Assembly: GCF_001949145.1 (NCBI RefSeq)
Contig: NW_019091404.1
Location: 2,868,457-2,887,590 of the forward strand
DNA: 19,134 nt
Direction: 5' to 3'
Source of the DNA: Acanthaster planci
Taxonomy: Eukaryota > Echinodermata > Asteroidea > Valvatida > Acanthasteridae
Shown here: piece after piece, positions 15,501 to 19,134 of the stretch
Layout of the letters: each line of letters starts with the position of its first letter
How positions within the stretch are numbered: the first letter of the stretch is position 1
Notes under the pieces: generated by a model
What the model was told of the DNA's origin: nothing
The model's database searches: none
The model's input: only the letters and a program-made list of their open reading frames with translations
Program-made: the position numbers and the translations under genes

Positions 15501-16431
15501 AAAGGGAAAAATCTCTTACAACCCTGTGATTTCGCTTTGGAATGGTTGACTTCTGATGGACTCTACCACAGCACTAATTTTTTCAACTCTATTTGAAACT
15601 GCAGATGAAGTAAAAATTGATGATGGAAACAATGCTGACAGTGGAAATGACAGTGGAATTCTCTCTGGGGATAAAGGTAAAATAAATAAACTGATTTGTG
15701 GAGAAATGATATTATTTATAGTGAGACTGACTTGTATATATTTTTAGAGGCAGCCATGTTTTGTTCAAAAGACAGAAGTTCAAATTACTCTTTCAGGTTG
15801 AGGTTTGAAACTCAACAGTATGATTTCCTACACATACAAAATACATGAGAAAAAACCTTGTTAATGTTGATTTTTGCATTTAAAGGTACTGATGATGATG
15901 GTGAAATCACATCCACTCTTCTAACTGATATGAGTGCCGATAAAGATCAAGGTAAGAACTCTCTGAGATTTTAAGTCTTTCATTTTCATTCCAGGCCAGA
16001 GGGTTTTGAAGTGAAAGCGATACCAAACCATTAGTTCTTACCATTTTTCACAACTTCAAATGTAACTCTACAAATCAATATTTTTTAAAGAACAGTCGAT
16101 TGTTAAATTAAAAAATTAACAGATAATGAAGTAATGAAATGGTTCTGAACACTATCCCAGTTCATATGAAATTTGGACTGTTACTTCGCTGTCTCTGACC
16201 TTCATAAGTGGCAATCATCATCGTCACCTAGGCATTCACAGTGTAACCAATGAGGTCATGCTCCATCTACGCCTGCTAAGCTATGTTCTGTATCATATTA
16301 TGCTGCATGAGTGTGCCAGTTTCCATGTAAAGAGAATATTTGTAGGTCATTAGGGGCACAAGCAGAGATAATCTTGAGTACAGTTTTGCTTATTTTTACT
16401 TTTTCACTCAGAAAGGTACATGGATTTGTGA
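3513..16431 (+). CDS. TNF receptor superfamily member, multi-exon gene (about 440 aa)
   Basis: The spliced product is a type I membrane receptor expected to bind a TNF-family ligand at the cell surface. Fourteen exons join in frame: 3513-3548, 4598-4723, 5493-5579, 6274-6360, 10311-10471, 10719-10812, 11202-11334, 12497-12622, 12884-13012, 14503-14655, 15156-15188, 15605-15676, 15886-15951 and 16412-16431. Layout: signal peptide about 1-30; acidic Thr/Pro stalk about 31-112 with RxKR at 100-103; three cysteine-rich repeats at 116-269 with 18 cysteines; Ser/Thr/Lys stalk about 273-337; transmembrane helix about 343-364; acidic tail 365-440. N-glycosylation sequons occur at N91, N187 and N264. 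The tail has overlapping DSGxxS motifs (400-409) and no recognisable death domain. The subfamily cannot be named. Small exons could be missed in the 3.9-kb intron 4, and the terminal exon is uncertain. Confidence 0.75.
3549..4107. other. Intron 1, left part
   Basis: Nothing coding is seen. A cluster of CTAGCGCT palindromes lies at 3697-3721, including the perfect CTAGCGCTAG at 3711-3720. The rest is unremarkable intron sequence up to the inverted-repeat element at 4108. Confidence 0.5.
4108..4433. mobile_element. MITE with ~44-bp inverted ends built of CCCAACTATAG
   Basis: The left arm, starting CTGTTACGCCCCAACTA (4108-4150), is the reverse complement of the right arm ending TAGTTGGGGCGTAACAG (4389-4433) with a few differences and a 2-base gap. 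Inside, CCCAACTATAGTTGGG (4389-4404) is a perfect 16-bp palindrome, and several more CCCAACT/AGTTGGG motifs occur at 4142-4168 and 4345-4400. The interior encodes nothing recognisable. No clear target-site duplication is visible, so the superfamily is unknown. It lies in intron 1. Confidence 0.75.
4598..4723 (+). CDS. Receptor exon 2: rest of signal peptide and acidic stalk
   Basis: The acceptor TGTATAG precedes 4598 and the donor GTAAGT follows 4723, both phase 0. Forty-two codons (residues 13-54) finish the hydrophobic signal core (ALQPFIVTIV) and continue into a Thr/Pro and Glu/Asp-rich stalk (TPTEEEGNKDQDEG). Low complexity and charge fit an extended N-terminal segment before the ligand-binding repeats. 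Confidence 0.6.
4806..4950. repeat. C-run/G-run dispersed repeat fragment (intron 2)
   Basis: It contains TGTCCCCCTCCCATTTTTG, TAGGCCCCCCACTTTTTG and CCCACTTTGAAAAATTG. A closely similar CCCCATTTGAAAAATT occurs at about 6551-6566, and similar C-run blocks occur at 5711-5760 and 16591-16667. It looks like a family of short dispersed repeats. Confidence 0.5.
4951..5492. other. Intron 2, right part, no feature
   Basis: AT-rich intron sequence. Open frames on both strands (4933-5163 plus, 5062-5244 minus) overlap one another and show no domain or splice support. Confidence 0.5.
5493..5579 (+). CDS. Receptor exon 3: N-terminal stalk
   Basis: The acceptor is TTTGTCTTTGTAG before 5493 and the donor GTAATT at 5580, both phase 0. 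It is 87 nt long, residues 55-83, beginning PLPVNLEKTD and ending PEMDPGLI. It has the same length and phase as exon 4 and a similar beginning and end, suggesting an exon duplication. Without splicing, the frame runs to a TAA at 5604-5606, which could give a short secreted product if the intron were retained. Confidence 0.6.
5711..5760. repeat. C-run dispersed repeat fragment (intron 3)
   Basis: GGCAGGGGACACATCCCCCC is followed by TTTGGTAGGGGAGGACACC. It belongs with the C-run fragments at 4806-4950, 6500-6566 and 16591-16667. Confidence 0.4.
5761..6273. other. Intron 3, right part
   Basis: The plus strand is open at 5869-6069, but its frame cannot be entered in phase 0 from exon 3 without a stop. 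No splice sites or domain support it. Otherwise there is nothing recognisable up to the acceptor at 6271-6273. Confidence 0.45.
6274..6360 (+). CDS. Receptor exon 4: stalk with furin-type site
   Basis: The acceptor is TACTCATCACAG before 6274 and the donor GTAAGT at 6361, both phase 0. It is 87 nt, residues 84-112. It contains an N-glycosylation sequon (NQT, residues 91-93) and GREKRAP, which matches the furin consensus RxKR (residues 100-103, at 6322-6333). Cleavage there would remove the acidic N-terminal segment and leave the cysteine-rich repeats membrane-bound. Confidence 0.65.
6500..6566. repeat. C-run dispersed repeat fragment (intron 4)
   Basis: GAGGATGTCCCCCCCTAGGG, GTGTCCTCCCC and GTCCCCCATTTGAAAAATTA resemble the fragment at 4806-4950. 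Confidence 0.45.
6567..9432. other. Intron 4, main part: no gene seen
   Basis: Most of this 3.9-kb intron is AT-rich with short open frames only. Overlapping frames on both strands near 7247-7599 have no domain or splice support. Simple repeats are a palindromic GACATGTACAGGTACATGTA at 8890-8909 and TACATGTACATGTA around 9168-9181. Poly-T occurs at about 8352-8360. A missed small exon whose length is a multiple of three cannot be excluded. Confidence 0.5.
9433..9520. mobile_element. Foldback MITE with GTTTGCGGTAGCAC arms
   Basis: The left arm AAACGTTTGCGGTAGCAC (from 9433) is complementary to the right arm ending GTGCTACCGCAAACCTTT (9520). Pairing continues into AAGGAATATGTATC against GATATATTCCT, so nearly the whole 88 bp folds into one stem with a small loop. 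A related half copy lies at 11634-11663. It is noncoding and lies in intron 4. Confidence 0.7.
9651..9776. mobile_element. Near-perfect 126-bp palindromic MITE
   Basis: The left half (TTCACGATAGTGCGCCTCCA, then AGAGTTGGAAACG) pairs with the right half (CAAACTCTTGGAGGCGCAC, then TGTTGTGAA). The centre is GAAATTTTTCGAAATTTTTC near 9714. There is essentially no unpaired loop, so the element forms a long cruciform or hairpin. It contains CCAAT/ATTGG boxes in both arms (AGCCAATCAGA, GTGATTGGCC). It is noncoding, in intron 4; no target-site duplication was assigned. Confidence 0.8.
9950..10241. mobile_element. MITE, Harbinger-like ends GGCCTTTTCACAC
   Basis: AGGCCTTTTCACACTAGA at 9950 is mirrored by GTGTGAAAAAGCCT ending at 10241. 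Subterminal GGGTTGA/TCAACCC motifs recur in both halves. The left flank TTA and right flank TTC could be a decayed 3-bp TWA duplication as in PIF/Harbinger elements. That assignment is inference from the ends. No transposase is present. The element ends 69 bp before receptor exon 5. Confidence 0.6.
10311..10471 (+). CDS. Receptor exon 5: first cysteine-rich repeat
   Basis: The acceptor is TTTTCATTTAG before 10311 and the donor GTGAGT at 10472; it enters in phase 0 and leaves in phase 2. Residues 113-166 contain C116, then the cluster C138, C140, C143, C153 and C155 (HCQCDLCENG...RDCTC). That spacing is the opening of TNFR-type cysteine-rich repeats. There is a Ser/Thr/Asp-rich linker before the cluster. 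Confidence 0.75.
10719..10812 (+). CDS. Receptor exon 6: end of repeat 1, start of repeat 2
   Basis: The acceptor is TTTTTTCCTTAG before 10719 and the donor GTTAGT at 10813; it completes the split Glu codon and ends in phase 0. Residues 167-197 carry C167, C182, C188 and C191 in a CELVRPGQ...KC...NCTVC pattern. N187 is an N-glycosylation sequon (NCT). The RPGQ turn after the first cysteine is typical of TNFR repeats. Confidence 0.75.
10813..11201. other. Intron 6, no feature
   Basis: Both strands are open over 10888-11144, but neither frame has splice sites or recognisable content. No repeat is evident. Confidence 0.5.
11202..11334 (+). CDS. Receptor exon 7: repeat 2 to repeat 3
   Basis: The acceptor is TGTCTTTCTGTAG before 11202 and the donor GTAGGA at 11335; it enters in phase 0 and leaves in phase 1. 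Residues 198-242 carry C203, C212, C214, C226 and C232. The arrangement (CKPAGPDTTCTCGPDGY...CRPVPRC) is the classic C-x8-CxC...G-Y...C-x5-C core of a TNFR repeat. Confidence 0.8.
11335..11633. other. Intron 7, left part
   Basis: AT-rich intron sequence with no recognisable element. The minus-strand open frame at 11315-11572 overlaps exon 7 and is not protein-like. Confidence 0.5.
11634..11690. repeat. Half copy of the GCGGTA foldback repeat plus hairpin
   Basis: AACGATTGCGGTAACACCAT at 11634 matches the left arm of the element at 9433-9520 at about 21 of 23 positions. It is followed by a small perfect hairpin, GTAACAC-AAA-GTGTTAC (about 11675-11691). No matching right arm is seen, so it is a truncated copy. 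Confidence 0.5.
11993..12080 (-). mobile_element. Remnant of a Penelope-like element terminus
   Basis: The segment combines a hairpin GGTTCT-GAGA-AGAACC (11993-12008), the hammerhead-like core at 12018-12056 and a perfect 9-bp hairpin CTGCACATT-AAC-AATGTGCAG (12059-12079). The CTGAAGA...CCGAAACGTCGAG sequence on the minus strand is a recurrent feature near the ends of Penelope-like retroelements. No reverse transcriptase or GIY-YIG reading frame remains nearby, so this would be a short terminal fragment. Confidence 0.45.
12018..12056 (-). ncRNA. Hammerhead-ribozyme-like motif
   Basis: On the minus strand the order is CTC, CTGAAGA, C, GGACAG, loop AGTACA, CTGTCC, GAAA, CGTC, GAG. CTGAAGA fits the conserved CUGANGA core, GGACAG/CTGTCC form a perfect 6-bp stem II, GAAA follows as required, and GUC is a valid cleavage triplet. 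CTC/GAG give a short stem I. One extra C lies between CUGANGA and stem II. Stem III is absent inside the monomer, but ACGU is self-complementary, as in the small Penelope-associated variants that act as dimers. Activity is uncertain. Confidence 0.5.
12081..12496. other. Intron 7, right part
   Basis: No coding content. One perfect hairpin, CTCTGATA-ACC-TATCAGAG, lies at 12313-12331. The pyrimidine-poor tract before exon 8 still ends in a usable TCTTAG acceptor. Confidence 0.45.
12497..12622 (+). CDS. Receptor exon 8: third cysteine-rich repeat
   Basis: The acceptor is TTAAATCTTAG before 12497 and the donor GTGAGT at 12623; phase 1 in and out. Residues 243-283 carry C251, C254 and C269 (MRCSPCKEGYH...NKCRRI), the CxxCxxGY element of TNFR repeats. 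The sequon N264-T-T lies inside. This brings the ectodomain total to 18 cysteines, consistent with three disulfide-bonded repeats. Confidence 0.8.
12884..13012 (+). CDS. Receptor exon 9: Ser/Thr/Lys-rich membrane-proximal stalk
   Basis: The acceptor is TCTTTTCTTCAAG before 12884 and the donor GTAAAT at 13013; phase 1 in and out. Residues 284-326 are rich in Ser, Thr, Pro and Lys (KSSTTSEDSTAGK, KSTSKATKKK, ATTLAPTT) without cysteines. Such segments between the repeats and the membrane are usually O-glycosylated and extended. Reading upstream through the acceptor stays open to 12742, but that part does not look like protein. Confidence 0.7.
13013..13469. other. Intron 9, left part, no clear feature
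   Basis: A patch at about 13245-13380 is richer in G+C than its flanks (CTGCCGGGCGACCC, GAGCCGGGGAGCCCGG), with a minus-strand open frame at 13237-13476. It has no recognisable content and may be an old repeat. Confidence 0.4.
13470..13580. repeat. Degenerate GAC(T/A)TATAAATG short repeats
   Basis: Near-identical units follow one another: CCGACATATATGAAATG, ACGACTTATAAATG (13487-13500) and CCAACTTATAAATG (13501-13514). A further CCGACTTAAAAAATATG lies near 13564. The open frame at 13512-13712 begins inside this repeat and has no splice support. Confidence 0.5.
13742..13970. mobile_element. MITE with ~30-bp ends, TTTCCAGTACTCAAC type
   Basis: TTTCCAGTACTCAACTTCGG, followed by CTCCGTCTCAGG (13742-13773), is the inverse of CCTGAGACGGAGACGAAGCT, followed by GAGTATTGGAAA (13939-13970), with four differences. 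The 229-bp element has an AT-rich noncoding interior. A TCTTGG minisatellite starts about 60 bp to its right. It lies in intron 9. Confidence 0.75.
14029..14225. repeat. GGTCTTGGTCTC hexamer-based minisatellite
   Basis: TCTTGG and TCTCGG-like hexamers recur (GGTCTTGGTCTCG, TCTTGGTCTTGGACTG, GGTCTTGGTCTCGTTT, TGGTCTTGTTTTTGG). The open frames through here, for example 13964-14446, translate to monotonous Leu/Gly/Ser/Trp repeats and are artefacts of the repeat. Confidence 0.75.
14226..14502. other. Intron 9, right part
   Basis: No repeat or gene. Frames that run into exon 10 from upstream are intron read-through. The polypyrimidine tract TTTGTCATTTTGTCAG marks the acceptor. Confidence 0.5.
14503..14655 (+). 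CDS. Receptor exon 10: transmembrane helix
   Basis: The acceptor is TCATTTTGTCAG before 14503 and the donor GTCAGT at 14656; phase 1 in and out. Residues 327-377 begin with a short polar stalk, then a hydrophobic run of about 22 residues (about W343 to I364) with internal Gly and Cys. A basic juxtamembrane HKYLCK follows, which sets a type I orientation (inside positive). C363 and C369 are possible palmitoylation sites. Confidence 0.8.
14656..15155. other. Intron 10, no feature
   Basis: Read-through open frames occur on both strands (14590-14814 plus, 14766-14951 minus) without splice or domain support. A short GTTGAAAGTTGATAAAAGTT direct repeat lies near 14972-14991. Confidence 0.5.
15156..15188 (+). 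CDS. Receptor exon 11: 33-nt cytoplasmic microexon
   Basis: The acceptor is TTATAATTCCAG before 15156 and the donor GTAAGA at 15189; phase 1 in and out. It encodes DLPREAETLPL (residues 378-388). Exons 11 to 13 are each of length 3n and phase 1-1, so any of them could be skipped without shifting the frame. Confidence 0.6.
   Translation, partial: TCQGKRKLYH
15205..15460. repeat. G-rich GGGTT minisatellite in intron 11
   Basis: The plus strand is a run of GGGTTGGGTTGTGGGT-like units. A longer segment, TTGTGGGTGGGTGGAATGG, recurs about 60 bp later as TTGTGGGTAGGTGGAATGG. Many closely spaced GGG tracts on the coding strand can form G-quadruplexes in the transcript. It begins about 17 bases after the donor of exon 11. 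Confidence 0.8.
15605..15676 (+). CDS. Receptor exon 12: acidic tail with DSGxxS motifs
   Basis: The acceptor is TTTGAAACTGCAG before 15605 and the donor GTAAAA at 15677; phase 1 in and out. Residues 389-412 are acidic (EVKIDDGNNADSG...) and contain DSGNDS and DSGILS overlapping by two residues (15637-15666). DSGxxS is the consensus phosphodegron read by beta-TrCP when both serines are phosphorylated, which controls turnover of several receptors and of IkappaB. Function here is inferred from the motif only. Confidence 0.65.
15886..15951 (+). CDS. Receptor exon 13: acidic cytoplasmic tail
   Basis: The acceptor is TTTTTGCATTTAAAG before 15886 and the donor GTAAGA at 15952; phase 1 in and out. 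Residues 413-434 (TDDDGEITSTLL...SADKDQ) are acidic with Ser/Thr sites resembling casein kinase 2 targets. There is no death-domain or TIR signature and no certain TRAF-binding motif. Confidence 0.6.
15952..16411. other. Intron 13, no feature
   Basis: Ordinary AT-rich intron. It ends in a long pyrimidine tract (TTATTTTTACTTTTTCACTC), the strongest acceptor context in this part of the window. Confidence 0.45.
16412..16431 (+). CDS. Receptor exon 14: preferred terminal exon
   Basis: The acceptor TTTTTCACTCAG precedes 16412. Entered in phase 1 from exon 13, it encodes ERYMDL and a TGA stop at 16429-16431, giving a 440-residue protein. An AATAAA signal follows within six bases and GT-rich sequence after that, so the 3' UTR would be very short. 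Competing phase-1 terminal exons lie at 17099, 17684 and 17791. Chosen on acceptor strength and the polyadenylation signal; uncertain. Confidence 0.4.
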
Positions 16432-16436
16432 ATGTC

Positions 16437-16442
16437 AATAAA
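16437..16442 (+). terminator. Polyadenylation signal AATAAA
   Basis: AATAAA lies just after the stop of the preferred terminal exon, with GTGTGATGGGATGG downstream as a plausible GU-rich cleavage element. No other AATAAA was noticed between here and the window end. Confidence 0.4.
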
Positions 16443-17098
16443 AGTGTGATGGGATGGCTTTAAAAAAGTACGTTTAAAACTGGCTAAGGTTTTGGAGATG
16501 ATGATGGACCTTGTTTTCAACTCTTTGACTTGGTTACTTTGAAATGTCTGATCACCTAAACTTTTATTGTTCAAGATATGCAGTGGCATAAGTCCTGGGG
16601 ATATTATATCCCTCCCACTTTTGACCGGGGGGGGATGAAATGTTATCCTATCCCTCCTTCATAGGGAGAAAAAACGACTTGTGAGGTGTTTTTTAATACT
16701 ACCCAAGAATGAAAATGTATCGAGTAGTTCTGACAAAGGGAGAAAATGTACAAAAACTGTCGAACTGCTGTTTTGATGTATTGTTATTTATGGGGCTTAT
16801 GCATTAAGATTTACATCCGTACTATGAGCACACCTCATAGTTTGAATGCCCCACTCCCTTTTTGAATTTCCACAGCCTGGCAATGTTTGATTTCAGTCAT
16901 CACCTTTCCATCAGTACCTAGTACAGATTTGTGCCACTGAAGATATGTACCTAAAGATATTACAGTACTGTGTTGCCAACAGTACCTTGCCTCTCTCACT
17001 GCGAGGTGTTGGCGATGATTGATCATGCATCAAGCAAGGCTAGAACAAGTTTGAATATAATTGTAACTGATTATCTGTTTGTTATTTTTCCTAAAAAG
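16443..17098. other. No gene; C/G-run repeat at 16591-16667
   Basis: Contains GATATTATATCCCTCCCACTT, GACCGGGGGGGGATGAAATG and TATCCCTCCTTCATAGGGAG, which resemble the C-run fragments seen in introns 2-4. The rest has no recognisable feature. The open frames at 16835-17026 (minus) and 16970-17173 (plus) overlap. Confidence 0.45.
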
Positions 17099-17154
17099 GG
17101 AGCAGTGTTAGGAAGAGAGATGGAACTCAGAATCCTAGAAATGGTGGAGACTGA
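17099..17154 (+). CDS. Alternative terminal exon candidate
   Basis: The acceptor TTATTTTTCCTAAAAAG precedes 17099. Entered in phase 1 from exon 13 it encodes GSSVRKRDGTQNPRNGGD and then TGA (17152-17154). The basic, Asn/Gly-rich ending differs from the acidic tail before it. The acceptor is weaker than that at 16411, and no polyadenylation signal is evident nearby. Confidence 0.2.
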
Positions 17155-17211
17155 TTGTACGGATCTAACATGAACCTTCACTGAAACATCTTTCAAAATA
17201 ACAGAGCTATT

Positions 17212-17452
17212 TGTGGTATATATTTAAGTCTGCAAAGGAAATATAGTAGCTTTGAGGTTCCTAAAGCTAAGATGGACAGTGTAATTTCACTAGCATTTTG
17301 AAAGCACTAAACGGCAAAGATTATTTTCACAGATGGCACTTTTCAGCTGGCATTTGATTAAAAAAAATCCCCTTCTCATAGTTCCTTCTCATTTTAGCTT
17401 TAGGAACCTCAAAGCTACTGTATTTCCTTTGCAGACTGAAATGAATACCACA
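17212..17452. mobile_element. Foldback with 63-nt arms, about 92% complementary
   Basis: The left arm 17212-17274 (TGTGGTAT...GTCTGCAAAGGAAATA...) and the right arm 17390-17452 are reverse complements with about five mismatches, separated by a 115-nt spacer. The arms share AGTAGCTTTGAGGTTCCTAA and TCTGCAAAGGAAATA. The spacer has no coding capacity. It is a MITE-like element or a local inverted duplication; a transcript would form a long hairpin. Confidence 0.75.
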
Positions 17453-18440
17453 GGTAAATTTGTCATTACAATTTCTTGTTATTTTTTGAGTTTTAAGTTG
17501 TATTATGTGTAGTGAATGTGTATAAATTATTTCAGAATTCTTGGACTTTATAAAAAGGTGTGTGATTTCAAGTGTATATGCTTTAATCAAATAGGTTAAA
17601 AGCCAAAATAACATTTAGTTTTATATTGCTGGGGGCAAATTCTCTGCTTATTCGTTCTATGTACATTTACTAATTATTAATAGACAAACAAGAAGAATCA
17701 TATCATGGATGAGGGATGTAGTTTGCCAAAACCAAAAGCAAATCAAAGGCCATTTGTGAATTTTTTTTGCTTGCTTCCACATCTACAGCTGCATCATCTG
17801 GTACATTTAATTAACCATCCAAAGATTCATGATGATGTATTCGTTAGTTTTTTTTAAATATATTTATATATGTATTCATTATGTCAACCTGTTTGTGTTT
17901 TCTTAAGAAATTGGAGTTTGGGGATAAAAAGAAAGAAATCAGATTTCAACTGGTTATTGTTCGCTTCAGTTAGAGAGATCTCTTTTTGTATCCTCATCTT
18001 ATTTTTTAAAATGGTTTTCAAACTTTTAAATGGATTTTTATGTCATTCGTAACTTCGTTTTGATGGCTGTAATGTAAAACGAACTCTTTGATAGATACAC
18101 GTATTTGATGTACATTTGAGTTTCCACCAGTATCTGAAATTGACTGATAACAATGATCTTGCCAAATATTTTGTTTTCAAATTGCCCTTCATATTCTTCT
18201 TTAAAACTGTAACATTCTGTATTATTGCTATTTTAAGTAGTCTTTGACTTTTTTGCATCACTTGATGAAGCAATACTGTTGAAACATTTACAGTAAATGT
18301 TTGTATTATTTTTAATATCAGAATTAGCTGTTAATTATGTTTTCATACAATTTGTTAACAAATATACCAAAGCTAAGAATGAATTCGTATGGATGAGTGA
18401 TTGTCATTTAGTGTATGTGTTGTATTGAATTCATTGATTC
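17453..18440. other. AT-rich; two weak alternative terminal exons
   Basis: Two acceptors are phase-compatible with receptor exon 13. At 17684 (after TACTAATTATTAATAG, with a perfect TACTAAT branch-like site) the reading is DKQEESYHG then TGA at 17710-17712. Near 17791 (after TTCCACATCTACAG) it is AASSGTFN then TAA. Neither has a clear polyadenylation signal. The rest shows no gene, repeat or RNA. Confidence 0.35.
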
Positions 18441-19134
18441 GTTTGCAGAGACATCTCACAGATGGAATATTTTGAAAAAGATGTTGTGTTTTTCAATGGT
18501 AACCAGCTTTTTGTTGCCTAATCGTCTTTCTTGCCATGAAAGAATCCCCAAGAAAGGTAGAAGCACCGTTTGCGAACTGTTGGTGCACCCTTAATTCAGG
18601 ATAGGGATAACTTGCCTCTTCGTCGTTCCCTTCTCCGCTACAAACAGCAGAAAAGGATAGCTTCATATTAGAGGTAGCAGTTTGAAATGGTTTGAGCCCC
18701 CCCTCACACGCAACCCATTCGCAGGTGGGGGCAGCCGGATAAGGGAATTCCCTTTTTTACAAAATTGAACGAAGAGGGCAAAAGAGTGGGGAGTGGCCCT
18801 GTTGATTCTGATAACAAATCTCACCCCTCCCTTCTATAATTACGCTAATTAACAGCAGCAATCTTCTTGGAATGATCCTGAAAATCCTCTTAGTAAATAT
18901 AATATCGACCGATTATTTATTGAACCTTTCTCGTGCAGACCGGTTTTCCTTGCCAGTATTTTCTTTATACTGTTGTAGAAACACTTCCTTTAGGAAAACA
19001 GTCTAGGAAAAACGAAATTTATGGCGGGGGCCTAACTCCAGAGGCGATATGTATGGTTACGCCCTTTCCTTACACACACGTTTCAAGAAAATGTCATTGC
19101 AGAAGCCGCAGAACCCATTTTAGTAGTGTCGTAC
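18441..19134. other. Right edge, no gene recognised
   Basis: An acceptor GATTCGTTTGCAG near 18448 opens a phase-1-compatible frame to a TAA near 18593, or to a possible GTAACC donor near 18500. The peptide is not recognisable. A G+C-richer patch (about 18690-18830) holds C-runs and short complementary CTCTTCGT/ACGAAGAG motifs. No conserved domain was seen. Confidence 0.4.

Noticed and set aside
17327-17614. Minus-strand open frame of 95 codons
   Set aside because: It crosses one arm of the inverted repeat at 17212-17452 and has AT-driven composition without recognisable motifs.
18449-18595. Possible further receptor exon near the right edge
   Set aside because: The acceptor is reasonable and phase-compatible, but the peptide shows no death-domain or other signature, and stronger terminal candidates precede it.

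Overview
The window reads as nuclear DNA of an animal, most likely a marine invertebrate. It has short exons bounded by GT...AG sites, long introns, many small terminal-inverted-repeat elements, and ACATGT/TGTACA microsatellites of the kind common in invertebrate deuterostomes such as amphioxus and sea urchins. The species cannot be fixed from the sequence alone, and amphioxus is only a guess. There are no bacterial-type operons.

One gene dominates: a plus-strand gene of about 14 exons from 3513 to about 16431 encoding a type I membrane receptor of the tumour necrosis factor receptor (TNFR) superfamily. The parts are a signal peptide (exons 1-2), an acidic, Thr/Pro-rich N-terminal stalk with a furin-type RxKR site (exons 2-4), three cysteine-rich repeats holding 18 cysteines (exons 5-8), a Ser/Thr/Lys-rich membrane-proximal stalk (exon 9), one transmembrane helix (exon 10), and a short acidic cytoplasmic tail without a visible death domain (exons 11-14). 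Introns are phase 0 through the N-terminal stalk and phase 1 from exon 7 onward, so the frame carries through every join. The tail holds two overlapping DSGxxS sequences, the consensus phosphodegron of the beta-TrCP ubiquitin ligase. The last exon is uncertain, because several short phase-compatible terminal exons follow exon 13.

Left of the gene (1-3173) there is no confident gene. There is an orphan plus-strand start exon at 1640-1711, a possible minus-strand exon at 323-423 whose end resembles the exon 4 junction of the receptor gene, a cluster of palindromic units of about 21 bp (2651-2775), and a microsatellite. A TA-flanked MITE (3174-3403) ends 109 bp before the receptor start codon.

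The introns carry most of the mobile DNA: MITE-like or foldback elements at 4108-4433, 9433-9520, 9651-9776, 9950-10241 and 13742-13970, fragments of a C-run dispersed repeat, a TCTTGG minisatellite (about 14029-14225), and a G-rich minisatellite (about 15205-15460). Intron 7 carries a minus-strand hammerhead-ribozyme-like sequence (12018-12056), probably a remnant of a Penelope-like retroelement. Right of the gene (16443-19134) there is no confident gene; a foldback with 63-nt arms lies at 17212-17452.
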